Source: Deferribacteres bacterium (lineage in GTDB: Bacteria > Zhuqueibacterota > Zhuqueibacteria > Zhuqueibacterales > Geothermadaptataceae). From it: a DNA stretch of 64,000 nucleotides. This document shows, piece after piece, positions 54,877-64,000 of this stretch. The stretch covers positions 1 through 64,000 of the forward strand of contig JACKDE010000002.1 in NCBI GenBank assembly GCA_020633675.1, written 5' to 3'. The stretch's first letter is position 1. Each line of letters opens with the position of its first letter. The notes under the pieces were generated by a model that did no database searches, had not been told where the DNA came from, and saw only the letters and a program-made list of their open reading frames with translations. The position numbers and the translations under genes were made by a program.

Positions 54877-57867
54877 ATGAAAAGACGCTACATGGTTTAT
54901 TTGTTGCCCATGACAATATTGCTGATGTATGGCATGGCATTCGGGCAAAACCAATCACCCTTGATCGTCAATGAGATTCTCGCCGATCCCGACGGTACGG
55001 TCGAGCTTGGTGATTCAAACGGTGATGGCATCCGTAGCAGTACTGAAGATGAATTTGTGGAGTTGGCCAATGCCACTTCCGATACCCTTGATTTGACCGG
55101 TTGGATGGTTGGCGATGACGAGTCGATCAATTTCCGGTTTCCTGATGGCTATTTGCTCCCGCCGCGCACGATCATCGTGATTTTCGGTGGCGGTGACATC
55201 AGCAACGCGCCGGGCTATGACGCCGACCTGCTCAAAACACGAGCTTTCAGTGCGGACAGTACCGTCGGCAATGGCTTGGCCAATGGCGGTGATTTTGTCG
55301 TACTTTTGTCGCCTGATAGTACCATGAATGCCTATGTTTCCTATGGTGGACTGGCAAATACCGGTGATCCACCCGGCGATGGCGCAGCAGGTTTGACGTT
55401 TGCGTTTGCTGGCAGCGCAGCCGAAGCAGGCAATATGAATACCTCACTCACCCGCTTCCCTGATGGAAACACTGTCGATGCAGATCCATTTATTTTGCAC
55501 AACACCGTGGTTGAAGCGCCATATTCACCAGGCACGACTGTCGATGGACTACCCGCATTTCCCAAGCCAACACCGCCGGTTTTTCTGATTATCAATGAAG
55601 TGCTCGCTGATCCCGCGACCAGCGTTGAGCTTGGCGATGCCAACATGGATGGTACGCGCAGTTCCAGCGAAGATGAATTCGTCGAACTGGCCAATGCTGG
55701 CCCGGATACCGTTGATTTGACCGGTTGGCAGCTGGGTGATGATGAAGATATCAATTTCACTTTTCCAGATGGCTATAAATTGGCGCCACGTGAACTGTTG
55801 GTAGTTTTCGGCGGTGGCGATGTCTCGAATGTACCGGGCTATGACCCAGACACGCTCAAAACCAAAGTGTTCAGTGCCGGTGGCATGGTCGGCAATGGCT
55901 TGGCCAATGGTGGTGAGGTTATCCTGCTGCTTTCGCCCGATGGCACCTATGATATGTATCTCGCTTATGGAACCAAATCCGGAACGGGCGGCCCAGCCCC
56001 GGGTACCTATCCTGAAGGCACTGAATTCGAGTTTGAAATCGATATTTCGGTGCTGGCGGGCGCAGACAATGCTGTAACGCGTTTCCCTGATGGCAATATC
56101 CTGGTCACCGATCCTTTTGTGCAGCATTTATCGGTAAGCGACAAGCCTTTTTCTCCTGCGCAAACCATCGATGGTAAATTTTTACTGCCGAAGCCAACCC
56201 CACCGATTACTGTAGTCGTGAATGAAATTTTTGCCGATCCGGGCACCTCGCTTGAAAACGGTGACGCCAACAGAGATGGTGTGATCGATGCGCTGCAAGA
56301 CCAGTTTGTCGAAATTACCAATCCGAGCGATGAAGCGGTTGACCTCTCCGGCTGGCAACTGGGTGATGGCAGCGGCTTCACGTTTACGTTTCCATCCGGC
56401 TACTCGATTGCATCACAGGCAATTGTGGCGGTCTTTGGTGGCGGTGATGTCAGTAGTGCGCCGGGCTATTCCGCTGATCCAGTGATGACACGCGTGTTTG
56501 TCGCCAATGGCAGTATTGGTGATGGTTTGGACGCAAGCGGCGATCATGTAACACTCGTTTCTGCCGACGGTACGTACGATACCTATCTCGCTTATGGCTC
56601 TGCCAGTGGAATGGGCGCACCGGGCGGTGATGCCTTCACCGGCATAGAGTGGGAATTTGAAGTGGACGTTGCTGCTGTGGCCAATCAAGATAATTCGATT
56701 ACCCGCAGCCCCGATGGCGAATTCATCGAGGCCGATCCTTTTGTGCAGCACTTGACAGTGAGCGAGAACGCTTTTTCGCCGGCACAAACAATAGCAGGCC
56801 TTCCCAGTCTCGACGCCTTCGTCGATGTACCCCACCCGTGGGGCACGGGCTATGCGCTGGCATACAATTATATGGAGCGCGATCGTGTCGAAGTGCGCGA
56901 TGCCGCGCAATTGGTCCCCATCGCTATGGACTCCGGTACTGTCGAGATGTGGTTCCGGCCGGATTCGGTTATTGCAGATGCGACGCATCCGCCGGATTTC
57001 ACTTATCTGTTCAGCAAAAACCTGAGCGGCAATCAGGTCGGCGATTTGGGGATTGCCTGGCCGCGCGGTCAGGGACGGCTACAGTTCTTCCTGCAGGATG
57101 GGGTCGGCCCAACCGAAGATGTGTGGTCACATCCGGAAGAGTTTGGCAATATGTTTTTTCCACGCTGGTACCATCTCGCTTGTACCTGGAAATTGGGCGA
57201 TTCTCTCAGAATGTTTATCGATGGCAAGTTGATTGACACGTCACCGTCGACCTTTCCAGTGCTTGGTGGTGAGCAGATTTTTGCTATCGGGAATGGCTCC
57301 GTCGACTTGTTCGATGCTCGATTTGAAGGCTTTCGCGGCATGATCGATGAAGTGCGCTTTTCGTTGAACGTCCGTTATACGCAAAGCTTCGATTTGCCCA
57401 CGCAACCCTATACCCCCGATCAGTTCACACTGGCTTTGTGGCATATGGATGAGGGCCAGGGCGCGATTGCTGAAGACGTGACAGGCAACGGCTTCACCGG
57501 CTACCTCGGTGGCACCGGCGAAGATTCGGTGGCGTCAAGGCCTCAGTGGGTAGACCTTGCAACCATGACTGACATCAACGAACGCGCTGGTGAAGTGCCT
57601 GAGCAATTTACGCTCAGCAACAACTATCCGAATCCATTCAATCCATCAACACAAATCGACTTTACTGTGCCTCGCGCAGCAAACGTCGAAATTACTGTTT
57701 TCAATATTCTTGGCCAAAAAGTCAAGGTGTTGATCGACCGGAAAATGAAACCCGGCACCTACACGACCAATTTCAACGCCAGGGAAATCTCAACAGGCAT
57801 GTATTTTTATGTGCTGAAGGTGGATGGCCAGCGGATGTTCACTCGCAAAATGATGCTCATTAAGTAA
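54877..57867 (+). CDS. Exported protein with three lamin-tail domains, a LamG domain and a C-terminal sorting domain
   Basis: This 996-residue protein has a strong ribosome site (GAGGAGGAAGG) and signal peptide ending MAFGQ. Three tandem LTD repeats (about residues 26-215, 228-430, 434-640) each begin with VNEI(L/F)ADP and include DEFVELANA..DLTGW and VFGGGDVS motifs. A LamG/ConA-like domain (~655-890) has LVPIAMDSGTVEMWFRP. The C-terminus carries NNYPNPFNPSTQIDF and ends in MMLIK, a FlgD/type IX-like sorting module. It is probably a surface adhesin or glycan binder. The repeats arose by internal duplication. Confidence 0.9.
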   Translation: MKRRYMVYLLPMTILLMYGMAFGQNQSPLIVNEILADPDGTVELGDSNGDGIRSSTEDEFVELANATSDTLDLTGWMVGDDESINFRFPDGYLLPPRTIIVIFGGGDISNAPGYDADLLKTRAFSADSTVGNGLANGGDFVVLLSPDSTMNAYVSYGGLANTGDPPGDGAAGLTFAFAGSAAEAGNMNTSLTRFPDGNTVDADPFILHNTVVEAPYSPGTTVDGLPAFPKPTPPVFLIINEVLADPATSVELGDANMDGTRSSSEDEFVELANAGPDTVDLTGWQLGDDEDINFTFPDGYKLAPRELLVVFGGGDVSNVPGYDPDTLKTKVFSAGGMVGNGLANGGEVILLLSPDGTYDMYLAYGTKSGTGGPAPGTYPEGTEFEFEIDISVLAGADNAVTRFPDGNILVTDPFVQHLSVSDKPFSPAQTIDGKFLLPKPTPPITVVVNEIFADPGTSLENGDANRDGVIDALQDQFVEITNPSDEAVDLSGWQLGDGSGFTFTFPSGYSIASQAIVAVFGGGDVSSAPGYSADPVMTRVFVANGSIGDGLDASGDHVTLVSADGTYDTYLAYGSASGMGAPGGDAFTGIEWEFEVDVAAVANQDNSITRSPDGEFIEADPFVQHLTVSENAFSPAQTIAGLPSLDAFVDVPHPWGTGYALAYNYMERDRVEVRDAAQLVPIAMDSGTVEMWFRPDSVIADATHPPDFTYLFSKNLSGNQVGDLGIAWPRGQGRLQFFLQDGVGPTEDVWSHPEEFGNMFFPRWYHLACTWKLGDSLRMFIDGKLIDTSPSTFPVLGGEQIFAIGNGSVDLFDARFEGFRGMIDEVRFSLNVRYTQSFDLPTQPYTPDQFTLALWHMDEGQGAIAEDVTGNGFTGYLGGTGEDSVASRPQWVDLATMTDINERAGEVPEQFTLSNNYPNPFNPSTQIDFTVPRAANVEITVFNILGQKVKVLIDRKMKPGTYTTNFNAREISTGMYFYVLKVDGQRMFTRKMMLIK

Positions 57868-57874
57868 TCGATTT

Positions 57875-57922
57875 GGCCATGCAGTTTACCGACTTAAGGT
57901 GCTGCATGGCCACCCTTTTTTT
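57875..57922 (+). terminator. Intrinsic terminator after the lamin-tail protein
   Basis: GGCCATGCAG (57875-57884) pairs perfectly with CTGCATGGCC (57902-57911), with a 17-base loop. The segment ACCC and a run of seven T's follow. Confidence 0.92.
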
Positions 57923-57978
57923 ATTATAATCTCAATACGTGTGAAGTTGTGATCTTTACAGACTGGTAATTGAAGCGA

Positions 57979-59991
57979 ATGATTGTTGAGTTTTACACGC
58001 TGCGGTTTCTGTTTGTCTTTTGTGCACTGATGCTGCTGTCGGCAATGGCTTTCGCAAATGGCGTGACGTTTCGCTATTTGCCGGGACGACCGGATATTTC
58101 ATCCCCGATGGTGATCAGAAATGTCAATGTTGGACCATTGCTGGAATTGACGGAACTGCCTGCGCGCGGGCCCGGAGGATGGGGGATGAGCGCGCCTTTT
58201 TCGGCAGAGTTCGACGATGATGCAGCGATTTTGTATAGTGCTGACACCGTCTCTGCCCGGCAGATCATCGGCCCGCGCATGACCGTTGAATGTTGGTTTA
58301 TGCCATTTGCCGTTTCAGATACAGTCCATTTGCTGAGCAATCAAAGGTGGCAATCTGACAGCGATGGTTTCACGCTTTATCTCGAACAGGGCTTGCCGGT
58401 TTTTGCATTTACATTTGGCAGCAAAAGCTACGTGGCGCGCGGGCAGTCGGCACTACTCGCCAACGAAAAATATTGGCTGAGCGCCTCAGTTAACTATAGT
58501 GGTTCGAGTATTGAGTTGCATCTCTATGTCAATGGCCGGCGCGTTGCTGAGACTGAAGAGAGTGTCGTTTTTACAGATAAATTTACCCTGACCGGCCCGT
58601 TTTTTATTGGGACGAAAGTGACTGGCGATGCACCGAATATCGAAATGCAGTCTGGATTTGCCGGCAATCTGTTTGGCGCTGTGGCCAAAGTTTACGTAGC
58701 ACCGGAGCGCTATCTCAATACGCCAGCGGCCTTTGACGGCAGTGGTTATTTCGGCCTGCCGATGTATCATGATTACCCGATCGGTAGCACCAGCTTGCCA
58801 GCCGATATTCGCATCTCTGCCAGTGAAACCGAATTGGGACAATCGGTTTTTGTACCATACACCAATGATTTTTATATTTTGCAGGGAATCGCGGGCCGAC
58901 ATGAAACCATTGGTGATGAGGCAATTTCGATGGTTTACATGTCAGCGTATCATCGCCTGCGCGACGGCAGCATTGAAACCCAAAATTCGATTGTTGTTGA
59001 AATGGATGCCACACGCGATTTGATGGTGCGACGATGTTTTCGTTTGGCTGGTGTGTTAAAAACAGCGCATGTTGGTGGCGTGGCCTATGGCTACAATGCG
59101 CTGTATGTCGCATCACGTGGCCTGGTGGAACGCTACCCGCTGCCGGCTTACCAGGACGGTGATGACAAATACATTGACCTGTTACCCGATCCGGCCGGTG
59201 CGATTGACGTGCTGGGTAGCGCCTCGTTTGTTTCCATGGAAAACGACACGCTGTGGGTTGGTGACTTTCGCTGGCCGGAGGAAGGGCAAGGCTATTTGTA
59301 TGGCTATCCAATGATGGGAAATGGTTTTCCTGTTTCCGGTCAGCCGCCGCGTATTTATGCTTTGCCAAAGCGTGTACAGGGTGTTGATTTCTTTACGTTT
59401 CAGGGCCAGCGGTTTTGTTTTATGTCGTTAAGCGGCAGCAGCACCGTCAGCGAATTGCTGCGGGTGCGAGCTGAAGACCTGCGCGCCAATCAAATTGCAC
59501 CTATCGACACAACCTTCATTTTGCCGCGAGGCGGCGAAGATCTCGCTTTTTTCCCGGATGGTACGCTCTGGTCCGGCTCCGAATCCGGCTCCGACCATTT
59601 TCAAAAGCGGCCCAGCCCATGGGCACAATTTTTTCCGTTTATATACTCGATTCCGCCACAGGTTCTGTTCGGTGATATCGCGCCGGTAACAGGCATTCGG
59701 GAGCAGGCAGCGCAAGGCCAGCCGCAAACGCCGAATTTGCAAATTTTGAGCTATCCAAATCCATTCAACAATCATCTCCGCATCGTCATCGATGGTGTGC
59801 GATCTGCACCGGTGAATTTGCGAGTAGTCGATGTCTTGGGGCGCGAAATTGCCCAATTGCTGCACAATGTAAACGTGGCTGGCACACATGCCCTCAACTG
59901 GGATGCATCTGCTGTGCCATCAGGTCAATATTTTTTGGTGCTCGAATCCGCGGGAGATGTCAAAGTCGCCTCTTCGCTGTTGATCAAATAG
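57979..59991 (+). CDS. Exported LamG-domain protein with C-terminal sorting domain
   Basis: This ~670-residue protein has a signal peptide (LRFLFVFCALMLLSAMAFANG). A LamG/ConA-like domain occupies about residues 60-230 (MTVECWFMP, LHLYVNGRRVAE). A central region of ~300 residues contains repeated short aromatic/Gly strands that could form a beta-propeller (for example NDTLWVGDFRWPEEGQGYLYGYPM). It ends with YPNPFNNHLRIVI and SSLLIK, matching the sorting-type C-terminus of its neighbour. A start at the TTG three codons upstream is possible. Function is unknown; carbohydrate binding is likely. Confidence 0.85.
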   Translation: MIVEFYTLRFLFVFCALMLLSAMAFANGVTFRYLPGRPDISSPMVIRNVNVGPLLELTELPARGPGGWGMSAPFSAEFDDDAAILYSADTVSARQIIGPRMTVECWFMPFAVSDTVHLLSNQRWQSDSDGFTLYLEQGLPVFAFTFGSKSYVARGQSALLANEKYWLSASVNYSGSSIELHLYVNGRRVAETEESVVFTDKFTLTGPFFIGTKVTGDAPNIEMQSGFAGNLFGAVAKVYVAPERYLNTPAAFDGSGYFGLPMYHDYPIGSTSLPADIRISASETELGQSVFVPYTNDFYILQGIAGRHETIGDEAISMVYMSAYHRLRDGSIETQNSIVVEMDATRDLMVRRCFRLAGVLKTAHVGGVAYGYNALYVASRGLVERYPLPAYQDGDDKYIDLLPDPAGAIDVLGSASFVSMENDTLWVGDFRWPEEGQGYLYGYPMMGNGFPVSGQPPRIYALPKRVQGVDFFTFQGQRFCFMSLSGSSTVSELLRVRAEDLRANQIAPIDTTFILPRGGEDLAFFPDGTLWSGSESGSDHFQKRPSPWAQFFPFIYSIPPQVLFGDIAPVTGIREQAAQGQPQTPNLQILSYPNPFNNHLRIVIDGVRSAPVNLRVVDVLGREIAQLLHNVNVAGTHALNWDASAVPSGQYFLVLESAGDVKVASSLLIK

Positions 59992-60002
59992 TTGCCATTC
60001 GC

Positions 60003-60845
60003 ATGGAAAAAGATTTTACTGCATCCGCGCTAAACCATACCCAAGTGCTTCAAAAAATGGCGCGCGTGCGCTGTTTCGCCCTCGACCTGGATGGTACCTT
60101 TTACCTCGACAATCAACTCTTTCCGTTTTCTCTCGCTTTTGTCAATCATTTGCGCGAAGCGAAGATCGACTATATCTTTGTCACCAACAATAGTTCGTTG
60201 AACGCAAAAGATTATCTGAGCAAGCTTCACCGCATGGGGGTGCCGGTTGAGCAGCGCCAAATTTATACTTCCGGTGACGCTACAATCCATTATTTGGCGG
60301 AACACAGCCGGCAGCGTGACATTTATTTGCTCGGCACAGAAAATCTGCATCTCGCTTTCCGCGAATATGGCTTTCAAACAGAATCACAGAAACCGGATTT
60401 TGTTGTGATTGGATTTGATAAGACCTTGACCTATGATAAGCTCAGTCGGGCATGTCGATTTATTCGTGCCGGTGTACCATTTATCGCTACACACCCGGAT
60501 TTGAATTGCCCGATGCCTGGTGACGACATGATTCCCGATTGTGGCGCCATTTCAGCTGCGATCGCTTCAGCAACAGGTGTACAACCGAAATTTATCGGCA
60601 AGCCGAACAAAGAGATGATCACTGGCTTGCTGCAGCGTGCTGGCGTTGCAAACGATGAATTGGCAATTGTCGGTGACCGGCTGATGACCGACATCCAAAC
60701 CGGCATTCAGCATAATATTTTCAGCATATTGGTGCTCTCCGGCGAAACCCGCCGCTCTGATTTGCAGTGCGCTTCGATTCGACCAGACCTGGTTGTGTCT
60801 GATTTGAGCGCATTACATCACTTGCTGCGAGACGTTCACCGTTAA
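60003..60845 (+). CDS. HAD-IIA family sugar phosphatase (NagD/4-nitrophenylphosphatase-like)
   Basis: This 280-residue haloacid dehalogenase-type hydrolase shows motif I FALDLDGTFYLDN, motif II VTNNSS, a Lys in GKPNKEM and motif IV VGDRLMTDIQTG. The C2 cap insert is of type IIA. Such enzymes dephosphorylate sugar phosphates or nucleotides. It lies 11 bp after the LamG protein stop and 19 bp before the sugar-permease genes, so it is probably co-expressed with import and may act on the transported sugar's phosphate. Substrate is not evident. Confidence 0.9.
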   Translation: MEKDFTASALNHTQVLQKMARVRCFALDLDGTFYLDNQLFPFSLAFVNHLREAKIDYIFVTNNSSLNAKDYLSKLHRMGVPVEQRQIYTSGDATIHYLAEHSRQRDIYLLGTENLHLAFREYGFQTESQKPDFVVIGFDKTLTYDKLSRACRFIRAGVPFIATHPDLNCPMPGDDMIPDCGAISAAIASATGVQPKFIGKPNKEMITGLLQRAGVANDELAIVGDRLMTDIQTGIQHNIFSILVLSGETRRSDLQCASIRPDLVVSDLSALHHLLRDVHR

Positions 60846-60864
60846 CAATGGGAAATTGAAGATC

Positions 60865-61803
60865 ATGCCCGAACCTGCCAAGCAGCAACTGGCGATCTCG
60901 CAACAATTTGCCGCCGCACGCAAGAAACGCCGATTGCTTGACAATCTGCGCGCCTGGGGGTACATCTCTCCTGCGACAATTTTATTCTTGATTTTCACAT
61001 TTGTGCCGATGTTTTTTGCACTATATGTGAGTTTGCATCGCTGGAACCTGCTGAAGCCGATGCAATGGTATGGCGTCGGTCACTATCTCGATGCGCTCAG
61101 TAACTCTGATTTCTGGAATTCGCTATGGGTGACAGCTTATTATGTGCTCGGTTCGGTGCCGATCAAAATCTGTTTTGCGATTCTCATTGCCAGCATCCTC
61201 AATCAAAAAATGCGCGGTATCGGTTTTTATCGGCTGATGATATTTTTGCCGGTGATCACATCATTTGTAGCCGTTTCCATCGTATGGAAATATTTTTACA
61301 ATCCGCAATCCGGGCTTTTTAATTACGTTCTCGGCCTGTTTGCGCTTGGGCCAATAAAATGGCTGCAGGATCCCAATTGGTCGATGCCGTCGTTGATTTT
61401 ACTGGCTGTCTGGAAGGGGATCGGATACGATATTGTGATCTTTTTGGCGGGTTTGCAGGCCATCCCGTCAATGTACTATGAGGCAGCAGCGATCGATGGC
61501 GCCAATCGCTGGCAGCGCTTTCGGCAGGTAACGCTGCCCTTGCTGTCGCCGGTGGTGTTTTTGGTGGTGATTTTGGACATCATCAACGCCTTTCAAATGT
61601 TCGTGCCATCTTTCGTACTTACGCGCAATGGCGGACCGTTACAAACGACCAATGTCATCACGCTTTACATTTATAATCAGGCATTTAGCTACTTGAAAAT
61701 GGGCTATGCTTCGGCGATTTCTTATATCTTGTTTTTTATTATTTTGGTGTTCACGATTCTCAATTTTAAACTCGGCGAAAAACGGGTGCACTATCAGAGC
61801 TGA
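60865..61803 (+). CDS. Sugar ABC transporter permease (MalF/UgpA type)
   Basis: This 312-residue inner-membrane permease has six predicted helices and the EAA loop EAAAIDGANRWQRFRQVTLPLLSPV that contacts the ATPase. It is a CUT1-family (oligosaccharide or polyol) component. The ATG at 60865 is preferred to a TTG three codons earlier. Its partner permease follows at 61827. No ATPase gene is in the window; CUT1 systems often share an ATPase encoded elsewhere. Confidence 0.93.
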   Translation: MPEPAKQQLAISQQFAAARKKRRLLDNLRAWGYISPATILFLIFTFVPMFFALYVSLHRWNLLKPMQWYGVGHYLDALSNSDFWNSLWVTAYYVLGSVPIKICFAILIASILNQKMRGIGFYRLMIFLPVITSFVAVSIVWKYFYNPQSGLFNYVLGLFALGPIKWLQDPNWSMPSLILLAVWKGIGYDIVIFLAGLQAIPSMYYEAAAIDGANRWQRFRQVTLPLLSPVVFLVVILDIINAFQMFVPSFVLTRNGGPLQTTNVITLYIYNQAFSYLKMGYASAISYILFFIILVFTILNFKLGEKRVHYQS

Positions 61804-61826
61804 TCGATCAGAGCAGTTTGGTGAAC

Positions 61827-62672
61827 ATGATTTTGAACACAAGGCGAACCGTGAAGCAATTCGATGCGAAAAAGCTTTTGCATTTGTTACTGATTACTGT
61901 TGCCGTCCTGATGAATTTGCCGTTTATCTGGATGATCTCCACCGCTTTTAAAGCGCCGGATGAGGTGTTCAGTATTCCACCGAAATGGATTCCTGATCAA
62001 CTGATGTGGGAAAATTTCAGCAATATGTGGCATGCTGCACCATTCGATATTTATTTGTTGAATTCGCTGATCGTCTCTGTCATTGGCGCGACCGGGACGA
62101 CAATCATCGGAGCGCTGGCGGCTTTTGGTTTTGCAAAGCTCGAGTTTAAGGGCAAAAATATCATCTTCTTTCTGTTTTTAATGACGACCATGATCCCGCT
62201 GGAAGTGCGCGTGATTCCGAACTATATTATTGTGAAGAGTTTTGGCTGGCTGGACACCTTCGAAGCGCTCATCATCCCGGGATTGGCGAGTGCATTTGCC
62301 ATCTTTTTATTGCGTCAATTCTTTCTCGGTATCCCCCGAGATCTCGACGATGCTGCCACCATCGATGGGTGCAGCAGGTTGCGATATTTATTCACGATTA
62401 TTTTGCCTCTTTCCAAGCCGGCGCTGCTAACGGTCTGGCTGTTCATGTTTATCCGAAGGTGGAACAGCCTGTTATGGCCGCTGGTGGTAACCAACCGCGA
62501 TGAGATGCGTGTGGTGCAGGTCGGTTTGGCATCCTTTCAGGACCACTTTGGCGTGGAATGGGGCGAATTGATGGCAGCATCAACACTGGTCGCCATCCCG
62601 ATTATGATTGTCTTTTTATTTGTACAGAAACACTTTATCGAAGGCGTGGCTCGCGTTGGCATAAAAGGTTGA
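61827..62672 (+). CDS. Sugar ABC transporter permease (MalG/UgpE type)
   Basis: This 281-residue second permease has an N-terminal helix (LLHLLLITVAVLMNLPFIWMIS), and its EAA loop reads DAATIDGCSRLRYLFTIILPLSKPA. It pairs with the preceding permease to form the translocation channel. ATG 61827 is chosen over a TTG three codons upstream. It is 23 bp after the first permease and 10 bp before the binding protein. Confidence 0.93.
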   Translation: MILNTRRTVKQFDAKKLLHLLLITVAVLMNLPFIWMISTAFKAPDEVFSIPPKWIPDQLMWENFSNMWHAAPFDIYLLNSLIVSVIGATGTTIIGALAAFGFAKLEFKGKNIIFFLFLMTTMIPLEVRVIPNYIIVKSFGWLDTFEALIIPGLASAFAIFLLRQFFLGIPRDLDDAATIDGCSRLRYLFTIILPLSKPALLTVWLFMFIRRWNSLLWPLVVTNRDEMRVVQVGLASFQDHFGVEWGELMAASTLVAIPIMIVFLFVQKHFIEGVARVGIKG

Positions 62673-62682
62673 ACAGAGCACC

Positions 62683-64000
62683 ATGAAAAGATTTTTTTTA
62701 AAAATGAATCCCTGGAAAAGTGTGCGAAACACCCAATCCGTGAAGAAAGCAACAAAGCTGAGCCTGGTGTTGCCGCTGATTTTAGCGGGCTTTGTTCTGG
62801 CATGCGGTACCCGCTGGCAGCGTGATACCGGCGGCAAAACCAATATAACCCTATGGTACTCCCTCGGTGGCCGCTACTCCAGGCCCATGTTGAACATCGT
62901 CGAACAGTTCAATGCGATGCAGGATTCCATTTTTGTGGAAACGTCCTATCAGGGCAATTATGGGCCGGCATTTCAAAAAATTTTAGCATCGGTCGTCGCT
63001 GAAAATCCACCCACGCTGGCGCAGGTAGTGGTACAACTTGGTCCGCGTCTGGTCGAATACGGCACGGTGGCATCGCTTGAGCCCTTTTTCGCCGCAGATT
63101 CGGCATTTACCAAAAGCGCGTTTTTTCCACAATTGCTGAAAAGCTGCACTTTCGACGGCGATTTGTACGCCCTGCCGATGAATGCCAGCACCCAGGTTCT
63201 TTATTACAACAAAGACCTGTTTCGGGCAGCTGGCCTCGATCCTGAAGCGCCGCCGCAAACCTGGCAGGAGGTGTATCGCTATGCACAAAAATTGGCGCAA
63301 TTAAACGTCAGGCTTGCGGATGGCCGCGAAGTACAAGTGATCGGATTGCGACTGGATATGATTGAGTGGGACGTGGAGCGCATTATTTATGGCTGGGGCG
63401 GCCGGGTGTATAAGGACGATTTTTCCCGTGTAGCGTATCGTTCGGATGCGGTTTTGGAAAGCCTGCGATTCTTGCGTAAAATGGTGGATGAAGGCCTGGC
63501 GACTGCGCGCGGATCGAACGAGTCGGATATCACCGGAATTGTGGGAATGGTACTGCGCTCAACAGGCTCGCTGGAATATTTGAAGGAGCATGTCAACTAT
63601 GAGCTGGGCGTGGCGCCTCAGCCTGTTGCGAAGCAAGCAGCCATTCCCTTGGGCGGGGGCAATTTATTTCTCTTTGCCGATGCAAGTCCGCGCCAGAAGC
63701 GCGCAGCATGGGCCTTTTTGCGGTATCTGTATTCGCCCCAAAATCAATTGCTATGGGCCAGCGAAACCGGTTACATGACGAGTATTCGATCGGCGTACGA
63801 AAGCGATGCTATGCAGCAGCTTTTTGCAGAAGATGCACGCAGGCGTGTCACGTATGAACAGTTACCGAGCACGATTAGTAGCCCGAAGCATGGTTCATAT
63901 AAAGAAATAAACGATGAATTGCGGCGATTTTTCAATGATGTGCTGCAGCAAAATATGTCACCAGAGGCGGCTTTGCTGGAACTGGAAACACGTGGGAATA
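62683..64000 (+). CDS. ABC sugar-binding lipoprotein (UgpB/MalE-like), partial
   Basis: This is a solute-binding protein of at least 439 residues, cut by the window end. A lipobox LAGFVLAC follows a basic N-terminus (ATG 62683 or an in-frame ATG at 62704). Motifs NITLWYSLGGRYSRPMLNIVEQFNA-like, YALPMNASTQVLYYNKDLF and GGGNLFLFADASPRQKRAAWAFL are typical of CUT1 extracellular sugar or glycerol-phosphate binding proteins. It delivers substrate to the two permeases upstream. Final residues are missing. Confidence 0.92.
   Translation, partial: MKRFFLKMNPWKSVRNTQSVKKATKLSLVLPLILAGFVLACGTRWQRDTGGKTNITLWYSLGGRYSRPMLNIVEQFNAMQDSIFVETSYQGNYGPAFQKILASVVAENPPTLAQVVVQLGPRLVEYGTVASLEPFFAADSAFTKSAFFPQLLKSCTFDGDLYALPMNASTQVLYYNKDLFRAAGLDPEAPPQTWQEVYRYAQKLAQLNVRLADGREVQVIGLRLDMIEWDVERIIYGWGGRVYKDDFSRVAYRSDAVLESLRFLRKMVDEGLATARGSNESDITGIVGMVLRSTGSLEYLKEHVNYELGVAPQPVAKQAAIPLGGGNLFLFADASPRQKRAAWAFLRYLYSPQNQLLWASETGYMTSIRSAYESDAMQQLFAEDARRRVTYEQLPSTISSPKHGSYKEINDELRRFFNDVLQQNMSPEAALLELETRGN

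Overview
The window is the chromosomal replication-origin region of an uncultured Gram-negative (diderm) bacterium, followed by accessory surface-protein and sugar-uptake genes. The diderm call rests on a YidC with a large periplasmic domain, SurA-type chaperones, a TonB-dependent receptor, a PorV-like outer-membrane protein and many lipoprotein signals. Two large exported proteins carry a YPNPFN motif in a C-terminal domain, and three end in the residues LIK. This resembles the sorting domains of type IX-like secretion in the Bacteroidota/Calditrichota/KSB1 group. Phylum placement is inference; my best guess is a Calditrichota- or KSB1-like lineage.

Layout. 0.2-3.9 kb (minus strand): a secreted PKD-domain protein, a GH28-family pectin-type hydrolase, a VOC protein, and a 0.6-kb spacer holding an inverted-repeat element. 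3.9-12.2 kb (minus): typA, gyrB, dciA, recF, dnaN, dnaA. DnaA-box clusters lie in the dnaN-dnaA gap (likely oriC) and upstream of dnaA. 12.6-32.6 kb (plus): rpmH, rnpA, yidD, yidC, mnmE, mnmG, rsmG, murQ, mfd, a DEAD-box helicase, two parvulin-type foldases, a DUF456 protein and a DUF4159/DUF4175 pair. Gene direction flips at the origin, so almost every gene within 10-20 kb is co-directional with its replication fork. Two perfect parS sites flank mnmG, but no parA/parB is present.

32.7-41.1 kb (mostly minus): a DUF2911 lipoprotein, a dihaem-type cytochrome c with TPRs, an unknown lipoprotein (plus), and a run ptsN-hisS-trmH-CPBP-receiver-zinc ribbon/Yip1-DUF2752. 41.4-45.3 kb (plus): a VOC protein, a homocysteine S-methyltransferase-like enzyme, an unknown membrane protein and a KDG-type sugar kinase.

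45.3-64 kb: a SurA-like lipoprotein diverges from a surface-uptake cluster. The cluster comprises a TonB-dependent receptor, a 1066-residue exported protein, a PorV-like protein, a GntR/UTRA regulator, two large exported LamG proteins, a HAD-IIA phosphatase and a sugar ABC importer (two permeases and a binding protein cut by the window end). A 16-bp palindrome of the type bound by GntR/HutC-family repressors lies in the divergent control region. With the GH28 enzyme and KDG-type kinase, this suggests use of plant or algal polysaccharides or uronates, though the substrate is not proven. I found no rRNA, tRNA, CRISPR array, transposase or prophage gene by eye.
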